A stretch of 64,000 bases of DNA from Megalonaias nervosa. Taxonomy: Eukaryota; Mollusca; Bivalvia; Unionida; Unionidae. Made by a program: the position numbers and the translations under genes. Location of the stretch: positions 1-64,000 of the forward strand of contig JAECUM010006784.1 of assembly GCA_016617855.1 (NCBI GenBank), given 5' to 3'. Numbering within the stretch: position 1 is the stretch's first letter; every line of letters begins with the position of its first letter. Positions 1 to 15,330 of the stretch are shown here, one piece after another. The notes under the pieces are model-generated. The model had not been told where the DNA came from. It saw nothing but the letters and a program-made list of their open reading frames with translations, and searched no databases.

Positions 1-74
1 TGGCTATTGCATAATCATCCATGCCATACATATATAAGAATTCTGTATAATTTGAATATTTACCTTACTTCTTG

Positions 75-75
<1 letters not shown>

Positions 76-130
<55 letters not shown>

Positions 131-210
131 CCACTGTAAACTGCAGATTAACAGAAAAAATTAATTTCATAGGGATGAGAGAATAAACAGAATCCTTATC
201 TCTGTGATGT

Positions 211-262
<52 letters not shown>
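76..262. repeat. (AT)n and (TC)n microsatellites
   Basis: (TA)n at 76-125 and (TC)n at 212-262. Confidence 0.97.
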
Positions 263-267
<5 letters not shown>

Positions 268-1486
268 TAAACGAGAAAGAGAAAGTATGGCCTTGATGTG
301 CAATTATCTACAATTTGCTCAAACCTTATGAGGTCTTTACTGATCCAAAGAGCAGAATTTGCACTGCAGTCTAAAATAATAAACATGCTCTAAATTGATA
401 ACATTGTGAATGAGAATATATAAACAAATTAGAACCTTAAACCTTGCTTGTAAGCGGCTATCCTATTCTGCCAACGTGCGGCAGTGGTAAATTACACCCA
501 CAAAATGTCCAAATAATAATGGGGTGGGAAGGGTCAGCGGAAATATAACATTGTGTAAATACATCTAATTGTATACAGTTTGATACATTTAATTTGTTTT
601 GTGCTTCTTGCAGGCCACCTCTTTTCTGAATGTTAATACTCTGAGAAATCAGCTGACTGAAATGCGGTAATATAATTTGAATGATATTTTAAATAAGACG
701 CCCCAAACAAGCCGTAAACTGGTATAACCTCTGGTTGCTAGGGTCAGCGGAGTAGTCGTATTGGAAGAAATTGACGTGTCACAGCGCCATCTGTTGTCAT
801 AATAAGGCATTATTTTATGCTAACTTCTGTGATGCTAACTTGCATCGTGCTTGGTGCTACATTATAATCATGATTTTAGAAAGTGCAATCTATGTAACTT
901 TTGATACAGCAATTTTATACACAGAATATACAAAACTTGTAATAACTGTCATCGCGTTTGCCATACGACAAACTACAGAATCACTTCAGTAGTTGGTAAG
1001 ATACAATTACGGAGAAGGAAAGTAGATCTAAGCACTTGCAAGCAGCCATTTACAGCTTGCATCAATGAAGAATAGAAAATTCATTACTAGTATTACGAAT
1101 GTAGCACTTGTAAGCAGCCATTTACAATAATGCATCAAGGAAGATTAGAAATACATGCATAGATATAGAACAACAATGTGCCTGTTGCCTTTTTTATGCA
1201 GTCATATAGTTCTTGCACCAGGCTAAAAACCGATGCATTATCATGGAATCGATACTAATCGGACGAGAGAGAACTTATTGGCTTGCTCAGACAAATGGTC
1301 GCTTTTGGGTTTCAATTTCAATGGGTAGATTGTCTCCGTTACGACTGTTGTTTCTTCGTGTCTGATTTGGGGTTTGAATTAAGTCACAGAGTGAAGACCT
1401 GACACTTTTACAAACAAAGGACTCTCTTCTAAAATCGGAGGTTTTTACGATTTCGTAAACAGCTCTAGACTTCCGTACGCGTGAAC
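263..1486. other. Unannotated AT-rich DNA
   Basis: No gene or named repeat recognised. A short duplicated phrase, 'gcacttg(c/t)aagcagccattta', occurs at about 1031 and 1105. Confidence 0.6.
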
Positions 1487-1745
1487 ATAGCCGGCCTTAG
1501 GCCGATTGGACCGATTTAGCCCAGTCGGGCCCCGTGCTCACAGGGGCTCCGCGCATTAGTAATTTAAAAATATTTATTTATAGAGAGAACGTGATTTTAA
1601 AGCCATGGAAGAAAATTGTAAGTTAAATATGATATAAAACTTGTTTGAAAGTTTATTTCCAAATGCCGTGCTCACAGGGGGGCCCCCGCGTGTAAATCCA
1701 GGTTGCCCGGTCAAAATAATCCAAATCGGGGCCAGCGTTAGCTAA
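1487..1745. repeat. GC-rich short element with imperfect terminal inverted repeats
   Basis: The left end 'atagccggccttag' resembles the complement of the right end 'ctaaggccgttatt'. Inside, 'ccgtgctcacagggg' occurs twice in direct order (about 1533 and 1667). The GC content contrasts with the AT-rich flanks. It looks like a non-autonomous, possibly hAT-like, element; class unproven. Confidence 0.45.
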
Positions 1746-2397
1746 GGCCGTTATTGCGTGTGAATAAGCTGTTTCCGGTGCAGTATCTCTGAAAAACGTA
1801 TACACATGTTGCTTGCAGCCTAGCTAGTGGATTCAGGACTTGAAATGCTGTTCCTAACCCTCGCACTACCGTCTACTTAATTCTCCAAACTCAAACCCGC
1901 TTTTTAAATATATATTGAATCTGTTGATCATATTTCATACAAAATGGAGAACATCTATTGAACTGCATTATAACATAATCGTTGTACAATACGTTAACAA
2001 TGAACTACAACCATAAAACAATAGATTAAAAATCCTTTATCTCCCAATATTGCGTGAACGACGTGCTGTCTTATTATGAGCTTGTAATATGACCACAAGC
2101 CTTGAAATAATAACTCTTTGTTAAAACGGTAAAGTTAACGACATGGTTGTCAATTATTTGTGACGTAAAAGCAGGGATAAAAATGAATGTTTTAGACGCT
2201 ATTTGTGACTGTTAAAACATCAGCAATACATCTCCTTATATAAATAAACTTTGACCTGCATCAGTTTATTACATTAGATTATATGCAATATTTCTATTAA
2301 AGATAGCGGGACTTCGTGTATATTTCCTACAGAATATTTTTGTAGGGAAGTAATTGTGAGGACAAGAAATGAAGCAATTTTCACATTTTCGTATATT

Positions 2398-2580
2398 TTT
2401 GGTTTAGTGTTTTATGGCACTGCAACACAGATAGGTTATTTAGTACCAAAGCAAATGGAGTAAAGTGCCTTGCCCAATGAGACGCCGCGGTAAACGACAA
2501 TGGCTAATCCGATGGTCGGATTCGAAACCAGACCCTTTCGTCGTGAGTATGGCATGCTACCCAATGAACCACCGCAGCTT
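2398..2580 (-). mobile_element. tRNA-derived SINE, family C
   Basis: On the minus strand a tRNA-like head (A-box-like around 2565-2575, B box from ggattcgaaaccaga) is followed by a body ending in a 'ggtttagtgttttatggcac' segment. It closely resembles 47595-47780. About 180 bp; tail at the left end. Confidence 0.7.
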
Positions 2581-3638
2581 CTGTCTCAGTTAGTCGTATC
2601 TTACAACATACCGGAGAACGCATCAGGACAATTCTTCATCGTTTAAACAGCAGAGGATTACTCGCGTTGCTGAACAGTTTTGATTTTCTTAAGCTCATGT
2701 CAAGTGGAAGAAAGCTAGCAGTGGAACCGTTCTTCCGTTGTACACAAAACTAAGCATAAAATGTTCGATTTAAAAAAAAACAAAAAAAAAAAAAAAAAAC
2801 CCCATCGTAAAAGAAAAGCTATATATATAAGTAGTTAAAATGCAAGTTATAATATTTGAGAAGAAAATACTTACATGACCATACAATGTAAGCATACCCA
2901 ATGTAAATCGTATTATCAAGTACCGTTTGGTTCGGAAGAAAACAAATGTATCTTAACTTTCAATCCCTAAATGCATGTGTCGCCGTTATCTCGAAGCGAG
3001 TTCCAGTCACAGGGAATAAAGATATTACTCAATCAAACACCAATGCTGACACCAGTTATGCAGACAGACAAACAATGCGATTGCGATGTCTTTTCATTTA
3101 GAGAAATTCGTCCCAGGAGAGACTGCAGTTTATCTTGTGATCTCGTGCTATAATCGTCTGATCCGTCGTTCCAGAGGATGTTCCCAATTCCCTTGAGAAA
3201 GTCTGTGAAAAGTCTGCTGGAAACTTTCTTGTCAAACATGAGTTAAGTCCATTTTCAAAAAACAGTGAATAATTTGCTGATGCGACCTCCTTTAATGTTT
3301 GGACCTATTCGATTAAACTTACCATGCATAGACATGTTCATATATCATGGTAAACATTACGCAATGACTCGTTTTAACGAACTAATGGAAAAATAAGATA
3401 TAGACAAATCCAAAAAAATTAAACATTGACCTGATACATAGAATCGCCACTCTGATCTTGACCATTGTCCTTTGAAGAATTTAGTTGCTATGGGTATTCA
3501 CTATAATTTGCGAACAGTCAGACGTTGGCAAAAAAATCTTTAGGTCCCTTTTACCTTTCACGAAATTGTGAACATTGGGTCTCACCTGATGATTATTCGT
3601 TGCAGGCAAGAAAATAATGGTTGAAGGCCTTTGTCTGA

Positions 3639-3670
3639 TTATCATCATCATCATCATCATAATCGTCATT

Positions 3671-3757
<87 letters not shown>
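3639..3757. repeat. (TCA)n-(TTA)n compound microsatellite
   Basis: Trinucleotide runs changing from TCA to TTA; minus-strand poly-Asp/poly-Asn frames are artefacts of it. Confidence 0.97.
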
Positions 3758-3759
<2 letters not shown>

Positions 3760-4121
3760 CTATTATAAAGAAACAATAGACTGTTAACGTAAACTCACGG
3801 ATTTCGCTACGCATATAGTGCAGAACTATTTGTTAAGTAGGGGAAGTTTGCATCCACAGTTTGTTGTTCGTCTCCAAATTAAAAAAAAAAAACACGCTCG
3901 TGTTCACCGCTTGCTATTTTACATTTTAAATTATTTGTTATTATTCCGATCACGTATAAAAGGGGTTTCCCTCAAATATTTGCATGGTTCACCCATCTCA
4001 ATTAGGATATAGCCTTGAAAGACAAGAAGGTAAAATGACGCAAGTATTTCCACATAACATGTGACTGACAGCCTGCAGATAGTAAGAGCAATTTTGATTT
4101 ATGTTATGAAATAAATATGGT

Positions 4122-4198
4122 CATTCATTCATTCATTCATTTATTCATTCATTTATTCATTCATTCATTCATTTATTCATTCATTCATTCATTCATTT
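4122..4198. repeat. (ATTC)n microsatellite
   Basis: Tetranucleotide array with attt interruptions. Confidence 0.97.
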
Positions 4199-4199
4199 C

Positions 4200-7059
4200 A
4201 CCAGTTTGTTAATACCTATAGGCATGACGCATGTATTAAGATACATTGAAATATCGTTACTTTTATACGGATCATTCAAACATGCCAAAATCAAGAAACT
4301 AAATAACAAAAACTAAAAATAAATTATTATTACTATAATTACCTATCAAATGACCCTTTTTTCTTTGATCAATAGTAATTTATTAACATTTTTAAACGCC
4401 CAAAGTGTACAAAAAAACAAAATTATAGAATTTAATTACGGGGTGGGGGGAGGCGGGGAGGCGAGGGCGTGTAGGCAGTCGAACCCACTTTACCCACTAA
4501 ATTAGCACATTTTTAAGAACTGATAAAATATTATGAAATGATTGCTATTTCATCAAAGGCAACTACTCTTCAAAAAATGAAACCATGTAGAGGTCATGGA
4601 TCCATACCTGGTTTCTCAATCTATGACAGTAGTGAGCTGCAAAAGCTTTACACGAGGGAAATAGAAATTGTAAATTTTTTATTGAGACAGATATTATGTA
4701 CGCAAGAATTTTAGAGTATTAATCTAAAGGTCATTTGTAATGGGTTCTGCTGCACATCTTTCCTAATCTTATTAATGTGAAAACCTCAAATTCATTGTTC
4801 TTATAAAATTATAGTGCATAATTTACGAAACTATATTCGGTTTAAAAAGTGTTACCCTAACTAAAGTTCCCATGAAACGTGTGCGGAAGTGACGTATAAG
4901 AGGAACTTGGAAGTCTCTAAGTGGAGATTATAGCTTAAGTGTTACTCGCGATAGATTATCGAATTAGTATTAATCCTATGCAGATTTAGGAATTTAAATC
5001 ACTAATTCAACTTGTACAGCCAATATAGTTATCAATGGCTAAAAGAAATAAAATTCAAAAACAAATAAATACTGAATTTAAATGGTGACAGAAGAATCAA
5101 AAGAATACATTATGTTGCACAGAGTATTACTATGGGTTTTTTTGAGCAGATATAAGGAGATATTTCGTGAATGAAGTAGGGGAACATTGTATTGTCTCGA
5201 GTGACAATAAAAAATATTTCCATTTCACATATGAAATATTTCCTTAAATCTAATTTTTTTTAAAAAAAAGTCATTTTTATCATGTACTTGTTTTAAAAGG
5301 CAAAAACCGTCTATTTGCATGGTTTTGTTTTCTCCATTCTGTGCCAATATCGATAAAAAGACGTTCCGGAATTTAAAATAATTTTAGGACAGCAGCCATT
5401 TAAAAAAAAAAAATAGCTTGTTCAAATAATGCTTCAAACTGTGTATTTTGTCAAATTAATTACTGTTTTCAAATGAAAACGAAGAGTGACCATTGTTGGA
5501 TTGTGAGTACTTTAGAAACACCAGTTTGGTCACATCCGACGTAGTTCATGTTTAAACAAAAGATTTTAATAAGTATGCATTTACTTACGTGGATTTATGT
5601 TCTTTGTTGTCTTCATTTCTCCATTCAAACGTGAACTTTTGCCCATGACAAGCTTGCTGTTAAGAGCGGTAACCGAGACTACACCCAATTTTCGATTACC
5701 ACTTAATTTCTATTTCCAATAAACACTCACCAAAATCCGATCTTCGCATCCTATTCAGACATGATTATGATTTTATTGAGAGTTAGAATCGCTTTATTAA
5801 TATATTTAACCACACGTTTGTCCTAAAAACGTGTCCATTTTTAGCATATTGTGAAAGGCTACAATAGGTGACAAAATATCGAACAGCAGCTGATGTAAGT
5901 TCAGTCATTAAGAATTTGCAGGATTCATTTGGAACACTAATTTATACAAGTTAATACCTGAAGTACACGTGTTTAGCAACTTTTATGGTGCCTCCTTATC
6001 AATTAAATCAATGTATACATGATGGTCTACATTCCTGACACATTTTAAGATTTATTCACCCTGATCGGGGCTGGGGAGGAGTAGTAGAAGAAGAAAAATT
6101 TATGGAATACAGATTTTGATAATATACATAATGGCAGATATATTTCCTAAATGAGAAAAGAAAGTAGTTCCAAAAGTGATATCGCCACTGTGGCGATATA
6201 GTTTTTCTCCAACTGATATATTTCAATATCTCATTACGAAATATTAAACAAATTGCCTTATCCTAGTCTCAGCTCGTTAAGGATGTACAATGTACATATA
6301 TTTTCAGTCCTTTATTTCACGTGACTCACGAAGAGAGAAAATCTAACGAATATGTATATTTTGTCAAAAGTATTACTAATAGCTATTTAAAACGTTGCAA
6401 TTTATAGAAAATAAATGTAAATGTGTAGATCGATCTTCTGTTGGCTTGTTGATAACATTTAATGAAACATTATCGAACATAAAGTATTTCTCTCTGTCTA
6501 TAATTGATAAACTTTTAACTCATGCATCAAACTTGCACATCTCCATCAGAAATGGCCGAATGATATTTAAGGCATCTTTATTAAGGCCCTGAAGTCCAGT
6601 CGCTTGCAAAAAAATCATCATTCAACTGTGGAAACAAATACAAGGGTCAAAATTAGAATTGAATGTCATGAATTGTAAGAATGGTTAACTGAAGAATCTA
6701 CCTACTCGGTACACCATCAAGAGAGAATAGCATTTCCCTCTTGTGGCAGGCGGATATTGTTGAAGCGCAATCATACGAAAATTTCGACAATAGATAAACA
6801 CACATTTTGACAGCAAAAAATATCTCCCAAAAAGTGATACGGAATCTGAAAGTAAAATTGAAAACGGTGATAAGATATACTATGGTTTCAAAGAAATCTC
6901 CAAGGAGGTCAGACCTAAAGGATACACTTGTCATGTTGAAGTATGTTACAATACATGTATTATGCAGGGAGAGGGATACTTTAAGTTGATAGAACTTGTG
7001 CTCAGTCCCATTGTATCATATTGTGACAATAAAATATGTTTAAACTAATGACAGAAAAG
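4200..7059. other. Unannotated AT-rich DNA upstream of integrase fossil
   Basis: No recognisable gene. A G-rich run at 4440-4470 and a short hairpin atatcgccac/gtggcgatat at 6179-6199 were seen. Part of it may be decayed Polinton sequence. Confidence 0.5.
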
Positions 7060-7556
7060 CGATTCAAAATAGGAAAGTTAAAGATTTGTTGGAAAAGCAA
7101 AATATTGAGCATACTGTAAGTAGCCCAGACAAAAAGCAATAGTACTGGAACGGTTTAACAGGATCTTTGCTGACACGATTTTGGAAGTACTTTACACAAA
7201 ATGATAACAGAGAATGGGTTGTCGTTTGATCAAAGTTAACTGATAAATACTACTTATCACCGAATAATAGTCATGACTACATTTAAAGCAATCACGGAAG
7301 ATAATTTAATAAAATTAAGTATGACCTTATTTGGTTAAATGGCAACTGACGCATTTTGAACAATGAATCTAAAATAGGTGAAGTAGTTAGAATGTCAAAA
7401 GACAAACATCTTTACAAGGTTCTTATCAGTACTGAAGAAATATTTAAAATCAGGCAAGTAATTGTAGGTGATCCAGTCGTTTACAGATTGACTGACTTAA
7501 AGGAAGAGGATTTGGATGCCAGGTTTTACAAGCACGACTTATATCTATACGAATAA
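7060..7556 (+). pseudogene. Maverick/Polinton-type integrase, C-terminal half, decayed
   Basis: In two frames, with several stops, the segment keeps the order of the C-terminal half of Polinton-type retroviral-like integrases: a helix ending in a Pro-Asp-Lys turn (SSPDKK), an ERFNRIF motif in another frame (about 7148-7168), an aromatic RFWKYF stretch, and finally an intact stretch from 7356. That last part (66 codons to TAA at 7554-7556) carries EVVRMSK, TEEIF, DPVVYRLTDL and RFYKHDL, typical of the domain after the catalytic core in these integrases. The catalytic core is not visible upstream. In life the enzyme inserts the element's DNA into the host genome; this copy cannot be functional. 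Confidence 0.6.
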
Positions 7557-10023
<2,467 letters not shown>

Positions 10024-10085
10024 TACATAGCGGTACACGGCATTATGGCTACTGCATTAATTCTTACAAAATTACATACGTCCTA

Positions 10086-10392
10086 GACCGCTCCGGTGGC
10101 CTAGTGGTTAGAGCATCCGCCTCGGATGAGGGAGGTAGCTGGTTCGAACCCCGGCCGAATCATGCCAAAGACATAAGAACGGTACCAACGCTCAGCATTT
10201 ATGAGGTTAGTGGTAGGACTGGTCGGCCTGGTGTCAGGATATTGTGACTGGGTGGGACATAATGCTACATGTCCGCGGCATGATGCCCCAGTGCTAGACA
10301 TCACTTTAAACGTCACACTGCAGACATCGTAGCGATATGACTGAAAAATTGTTAAAGCTGCGTTAAAAATCCAAATCACACACACACGTATG
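10086..10392 (+). mobile_element. tRNA-derived SINE, family A
   Basis: A tRNA-like head (10090-10162) has an A box (tggcctagtggttagagc) and a B box (ggttcgaacccc). A body shared with the copy at 12240-12557 follows, then the tail '...gttaaaaatccaaatca' and a short (CA)n. The composition recalls SINEs widespread in bivalves; the family name was not verified. Relative to the other copy it lacks about 15-25 bp near 10190. Confidence 0.85.
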
Positions 10393-12209
10393 TCCAACTC
10401 TGAAAACAATGATTTTGGAAAATATTAACTTAAATTGTAAACGAAGAATAATTTCCACTGCTTTTATTACTGGCGTTTTCTATCTACGCCAAATCACTAG
10501 AATGATTTTTTTTTTAAAAAAAGCAAACAACAACAATCAATTAGGCAATAAATAAATATGGAAAATCAAGAAATATGAACGACTGCCTCCAATCTTCCAA
10601 ATTCAATGCAAACTTAAAAGCATGGTTCCGAAACTGTTCATGTATTAAACTACATTAACAAACATTCTTGCATCCAAGCTGTTTTAAGAACAGTGCCAAT
10701 TAGTATCTTTTAATTAGTATAATCAAAGTATGATTAGGTCATTATAAGACTTTGAAAATGATACGTTTTAAAAATTTCATAAAGGTAATCACACACGCAA
10801 ACCAGTATAGATGATCTGTACTCTTTATTCCCGAAAGTCTTTGAGCAATAACACAGTAATTTTTATTAAGAAAATAAACAAATTTTCTTCAAACATTTTT
10901 AGGTGCATTCGGTAAACTAAAAAGAACTGCTAAGGATAAGCAAACACGGATGTTACAGTCGATAGTTTCGTACCTAGCTGTAACACATAACGTTGATCAT
11001 TTTAATATCTTAACTAAGGAAACGGGGCGGCTAGAGCTTTTAAATGATTTATAAAGAAATGATAATTCTGACACAAATTTTTTAAGAACTATTTATTTAT
11101 TATTTTTATTAAAGTTAAAACAGTCGATAACATGTCAGTCTCTCAGTCATATCGGAGAATTTATACAATTTGTATTTCTTGGTATTTTCTTAGTGTATGC
11201 TTTATTTTGGTAAAGAAAAGTTTGAATATCTTGTAATTATTTGCTGAATAATGCGTTTAGAAATAAAAGTCTGGAAATCTTCTCTTATAGAAAGCGAAGT
11301 ATGTGAGACTGTGTAGAAAATAGCTTTATATAATTTTCTGTTTCTGTCTATTCACATGTATAGTTTATTTAGCGAAGGCTGAATGTTTATTTCATATTAC
11401 AACACATTCTAAGAGGTGATGGGCTCATTTCTTCAAGCAACAAGAAACGCTCTCAACCATCCATGAACCCACTCTCGCGCATCTCTACAGTCCTATGCGG
11501 TGGAACGCAAAACGTGAACAACGTTATCTATCTCACCCATTTCAGCAACATCCTAGCCAAGTCCTACTTTCAATTTCTATATCCCCCTAGGCGCCCCTTA
11601 GGAATAATTTGATTGGTTCCTACTAAACGATACTGATTTTTATGTATGATCATATATTCAAGCGGGAATCCCTCAGTACTGTGTGTCATGTTGTAAGAAA
11701 ATAGCAAAACGAAAAGTCCACTATCTGGGGGAGAAACGTTAAATAATATGGTATATAAATACATATTTAACTTCGAATTCAAAACAGAGAGAGGAGAGAA
11801 AGAGACAGAAAACAAACAGTTGTATTGATCATAGTCAAGATAGTAACGCTTTATTCAGAAATTATTCTAATCTATAACAGTCGAAAACATCATCAGTGTA
11901 TTTACTAGAGTGTATATTAGGAAGCCGAAAATGACAGTTTGTGAGTATCATCATAAATGAACAAAAAGTCAATATTATTTCGTAGCAAAGAATAAGATAA
12001 CAAGATAAAACCTGGAAGGTGCATAAAGGAGCATTCATTTTTGGGCACTAATTTTCATCCTTAAATGGAACTCTAGCTCATCTTGGCACCATCAGTAGTA
12101 AACTAGTAGAATAAAATCTTTGAGAAATCAGTTCACATATACGGAATGCTTTCATGCTGTTATAATCAGTATCTACAAATCGTTAACATTACCGCCCTTT
12201 CACTCACTG

Positions 12210-12245
<36 letters not shown>

Positions 12246-13741
12246 TTTGGATTTTTAACGTAGCTTTAACAATATTTCAGTCATATCGCTACGCTGTCTG
12301 CGGTGTGGCAGTTTATAGCGAAGTCTAGCACTGGGGCATCATGCCGCAGACATGCAGCATGATGTCCCACCCAGTCACATTATCCTGACACCAGGCCGAC
12401 CAGTCCTAACACTAACCTCTTAATGCTGAGTGCCAAGCGAGGCAGCTGTTAGTACCATTTTTGTAAGTCTTTGGTATGACTCGGCCGGGGATAGAACCCA
12501 CGACCTCCCGCATCCGAGTCGGACGATCTAACCACTAGGCCACCGGAGCGGTCTCACTGTAATATTGATCGACTAATAGAGTAACATAAGCTGGAGTGAG
12601 TTTAATCACCTGCAGGCCTAATTTATTTATTTATTGTCTTATTAAATCAGCTTTGACGGCACTAACTTGTAATATATGTTTTAAATTTCACTTGTTTTCA
12701 TTTACCAATACTGTATCTCTACATCAAACGTACTTCAAAATAGTACAAAAATGTAAGTACTAATAAGTTTTGACTAACTGGGAAATCCTTGCGGTTTCAT
12801 GCAATTGTTCTTCAAGAGGCCCTCATTAACATAGCTTGCCATACATATATTTGTATCAACCATCATGTGAGTTTTATGAATGCATTCTTACATCTTCATT
12901 TGTCACTCTCCATGTCAAATTTTCTTGGAATGACTATGCATCATTGCTTAAAGCAATGCTTGACGGATTTATGCCGTTTAGTGTACTATATGTCCTTTTG
13001 TTAAAATGAGACACTTAGGGTCAATTGCAAAGGTCAAAGTCTAAATATAAATTCATCTTAAGTGCATTGTTCTCTTCGCTCACATTAGTGGCTAAGCTAT
13101 AAGAAGCTGATCTATGTTGGTATCGTACCATGTTTACGAATGAATACGCATACAACACTGAATTGGAGATGGCTATAATTAAAAACATACCCATGAAGCA
13201 GATAAAATATACTGTCCTATTATCTCTGAATGAGTGGCTTGAATATATCAACAAGAGTTTAGAAGGAGATGCTTCATTGTTTTGTTTTTTTTTTTCTTTT
13301 CTTTTACATACTGTTTAATTACAAAACGTTTTTAAAGGATATCTCTAGTATGACCAATATATTAATATATCTCTGCTATATGAATCACGTCGTTTATGTC
13401 TTCGTACGCCATATATTTAAATGGTGAAGATAACAACTTTTCTTATAAATTTGTCGACGGTGTCACACATGAACAAACCAAATTATTTATCTTCTTTTAC
13501 TTTAGCTTGAAATTATTATGGGAAGTTTGAGCGTGAAAGTGGCAGTTATTATTTTCATTCATTTTAAATAGTCTTTGAAAAAGTTTTGCTAATATCGTAC
13601 TAATTAATTCCCTGATTCAGTCACTTATTCATTTTTTTTTCTTCTCGTTTTTCACGTATTCAGAAAATGTAATGATTGTCATGGGTTTTTATCGACTGGT
13701 TGATTCAGCATCTAAAGATATTAGATTTATTTATTTTTCAG
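10393..13741. other. Upstream region of gene 1
   Basis: Apart from the SINE at 12240-12557 and its (TG)n, no feature is recognised. Exon 1 and the promoter of gene 1 should be here or further left. I could not pick out an ATG exon ending in phase 1. Confidence 0.5.
12240..12557 (-). mobile_element. tRNA-derived SINE, family A (inverted copy)
   Basis: This is the reverse-strand copy of the element at 10086, with tail against the (TG)n tract at 12212-12244 and tRNA-like head ending near 12557. B box and A box are readable on the minus strand. It keeps a segment containing gctgcctcgcttggc that the other copy lacks. The microsatellite probably grew from the SINE tail. Confidence 0.85.
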
Positions 13742-14757
13742 ACGGAGGAATTGTAATAATTGCCATGCTGTTGCAAACTTCTATGCTACGTAGTGCTCCA
13801 GTAAAGGTTTCAAGGTCAACAGAAATAATACAGACTTCGACCTCTTATAATCAACCTCTTATGTATCAACCGGGATCTTCTACTGGCAGAATATTTGAAA
13901 AGGAAACCCACCAGTCAAGTTCTACCTCAAGTTCAACTCTACTATCTGGATCAACAGAAAGGTCACAAAGTTCATTTTCTATAACTGCTATCACGCCAAA
14001 ATCAATAGTGTCGACTCTTAGTCCGGGCCGTTCAGTACAAACCAGCATCAATACCAAGATTTCAGTTGACCAGTCAGTACAAACAGCACTAAACACCGAA
14101 TCATCCTCTGGCGAAATAGTATTAACTTCCAGCAACACTATTTCCGATATTGACCAATCATCGAAAATCACAGTGGACGTCAATCCAGTTTCAGTGCAAA
14201 CAACAGAAAAAGCCAATATGTCTGTCGACCAATCCTTTTTATCTACAAATGCCGACGGACAAACCATTACTCGGATACTGGATGAGCCAAAGACAGGTGG
14301 CACATTAGAAATTACAAATAATTTTGACTTTTCAAAGAAGTCTGATGCCACTGACTTTTATATCACTGAGGCCACAACCTCTGCAGCAATCGTTTCTCAC
14401 GATACCAACATCAGACGTCTTGTAAAGCGATCCACAGGAGTGAGAATCACGAACGAAATGCCTAGAAGTTCTTCCAGTACCCTAACACCGGACACAACAG
14501 CAAAATTTGAAATCAGCACCGCGAGTGGAACTAGCACGTCTGGAGCATATGGAGACATGAGCCGAAAAGAACTGTCCCAGACAGAAGTAAGCACTCTACC
14601 AGAGAGCGAAGGTCGAGACGGTTCAACATCACATCTAACCGATGATAGTATGCTGATTTCGTTTTTTACAAGCGTGTCGAAATCACGTTACTTGTCAGTC
14701 ATTGCAAGATCTCTTTCTGCAGCTGCAGAGTTGTCGAAAAGGAACGCTATGATTAGT
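13742..14757 (+). CDS. Gene 1 exon 2: signal segment, Ser/Thr-rich propeptide, helix A
   Basis: The acceptor 'ttatttttcag' ends at 13741 and the exon enters in phase 1; the donor AGT|gtaagt at 14758 leaves in phase 0. The open frame continues to 14883 only by reading into a (TG)n tract, so the donor is preferred. The first ~20 residues (GGIVIIAMLLQT...) are hydrophobic and look like the end of a signal peptide begun in exon 1. About 220 Ser/Thr-rich residues follow, with short internal repeats (SVQT, SVDQS), as in mucin-like stalks. RRLVKR at 14413-14430 is a dibasic site with Arg at P5/P6. After a further Ser/Thr-rich stretch the exon closes with a helix containing VIARSLSAAAELSKR. No Cys is visible. 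A start at the ATG at 13678 or 13672 would give a non-signal N terminus, so an upstream exon is more likely. Confidence 0.68.
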
Positions 14758-14807
14758 GTAAGTGTGGCATATCTAGCACCTAGCTACATGTATCCGTCCT
14801 TCTCTCG

Positions 14808-14808
<1 letters not shown>

Positions 14809-14855
<47 letters not shown>
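14809..14855. repeat. (TG)n microsatellite in gene 1 intron 2
   Basis: It starts 51 bp after the exon 2 donor and makes a false Val-Cys extension of the open frame. Confidence 0.95.
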
Positions 14856-14856
<1 letters not shown>

Positions 14857-15330
14857 CTATACGTCCTGTCGTATTACTCGTAATTTGATACAAGGATCAC
14901 AAAATACCTAAGGCTGATTATTTTCTCAACCTTCATTCGCATTGTAAATCTTCCAGCTCCGATAGAAATCACTTCAGGATTTAACAAAAAAAATAACATA
15001 ACAAAGTGATATAGATTACCTTGTTTGCTTTCCCTGAAATGAAACAACCAAGTTCGTGCTATGTGATTTCTTTTTCCGCGCAGTTGTATACAACTAATAC
15101 GGACACTTACAAAGCTCTAAGCCAACGGTTTCTTCTTACTGGCAACGGGTAGGCGTTAGTGTTGTCTTCATATTTCTGGCTTTTAAAGAACCAAACTATT
15201 TAAACCTAATCGAAATAAACAAATTAGTAAAGTGTGGATTCTGTTTATGTTTTAATCTCGTTTTCCCTATTAAATTATTTTCTTTCCGTCTTCAGTATTA
15301 TTGGCATAGCCTTTTCAATTTATTTTTCAG

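Noticed and set aside
3481..3814. Poly-Met, poly-Asp and poly-Asn frames
   Set aside because: Translations of the (TCA)n-(TTA)n microsatellite.
10090..10162. Possible functional tRNA gene with gcctcggatgag anticodon region
   Set aside because: Acceptor stem not complementary; it is the head of a SINE with a second copy at 12.5 kb.
14758..14883. Extension of the gene 1 exon 2 frame through (TG)n
   Set aside because: It is a repeat translation (Val-Cys) beyond a consensus donor gtaagt in the right phase.
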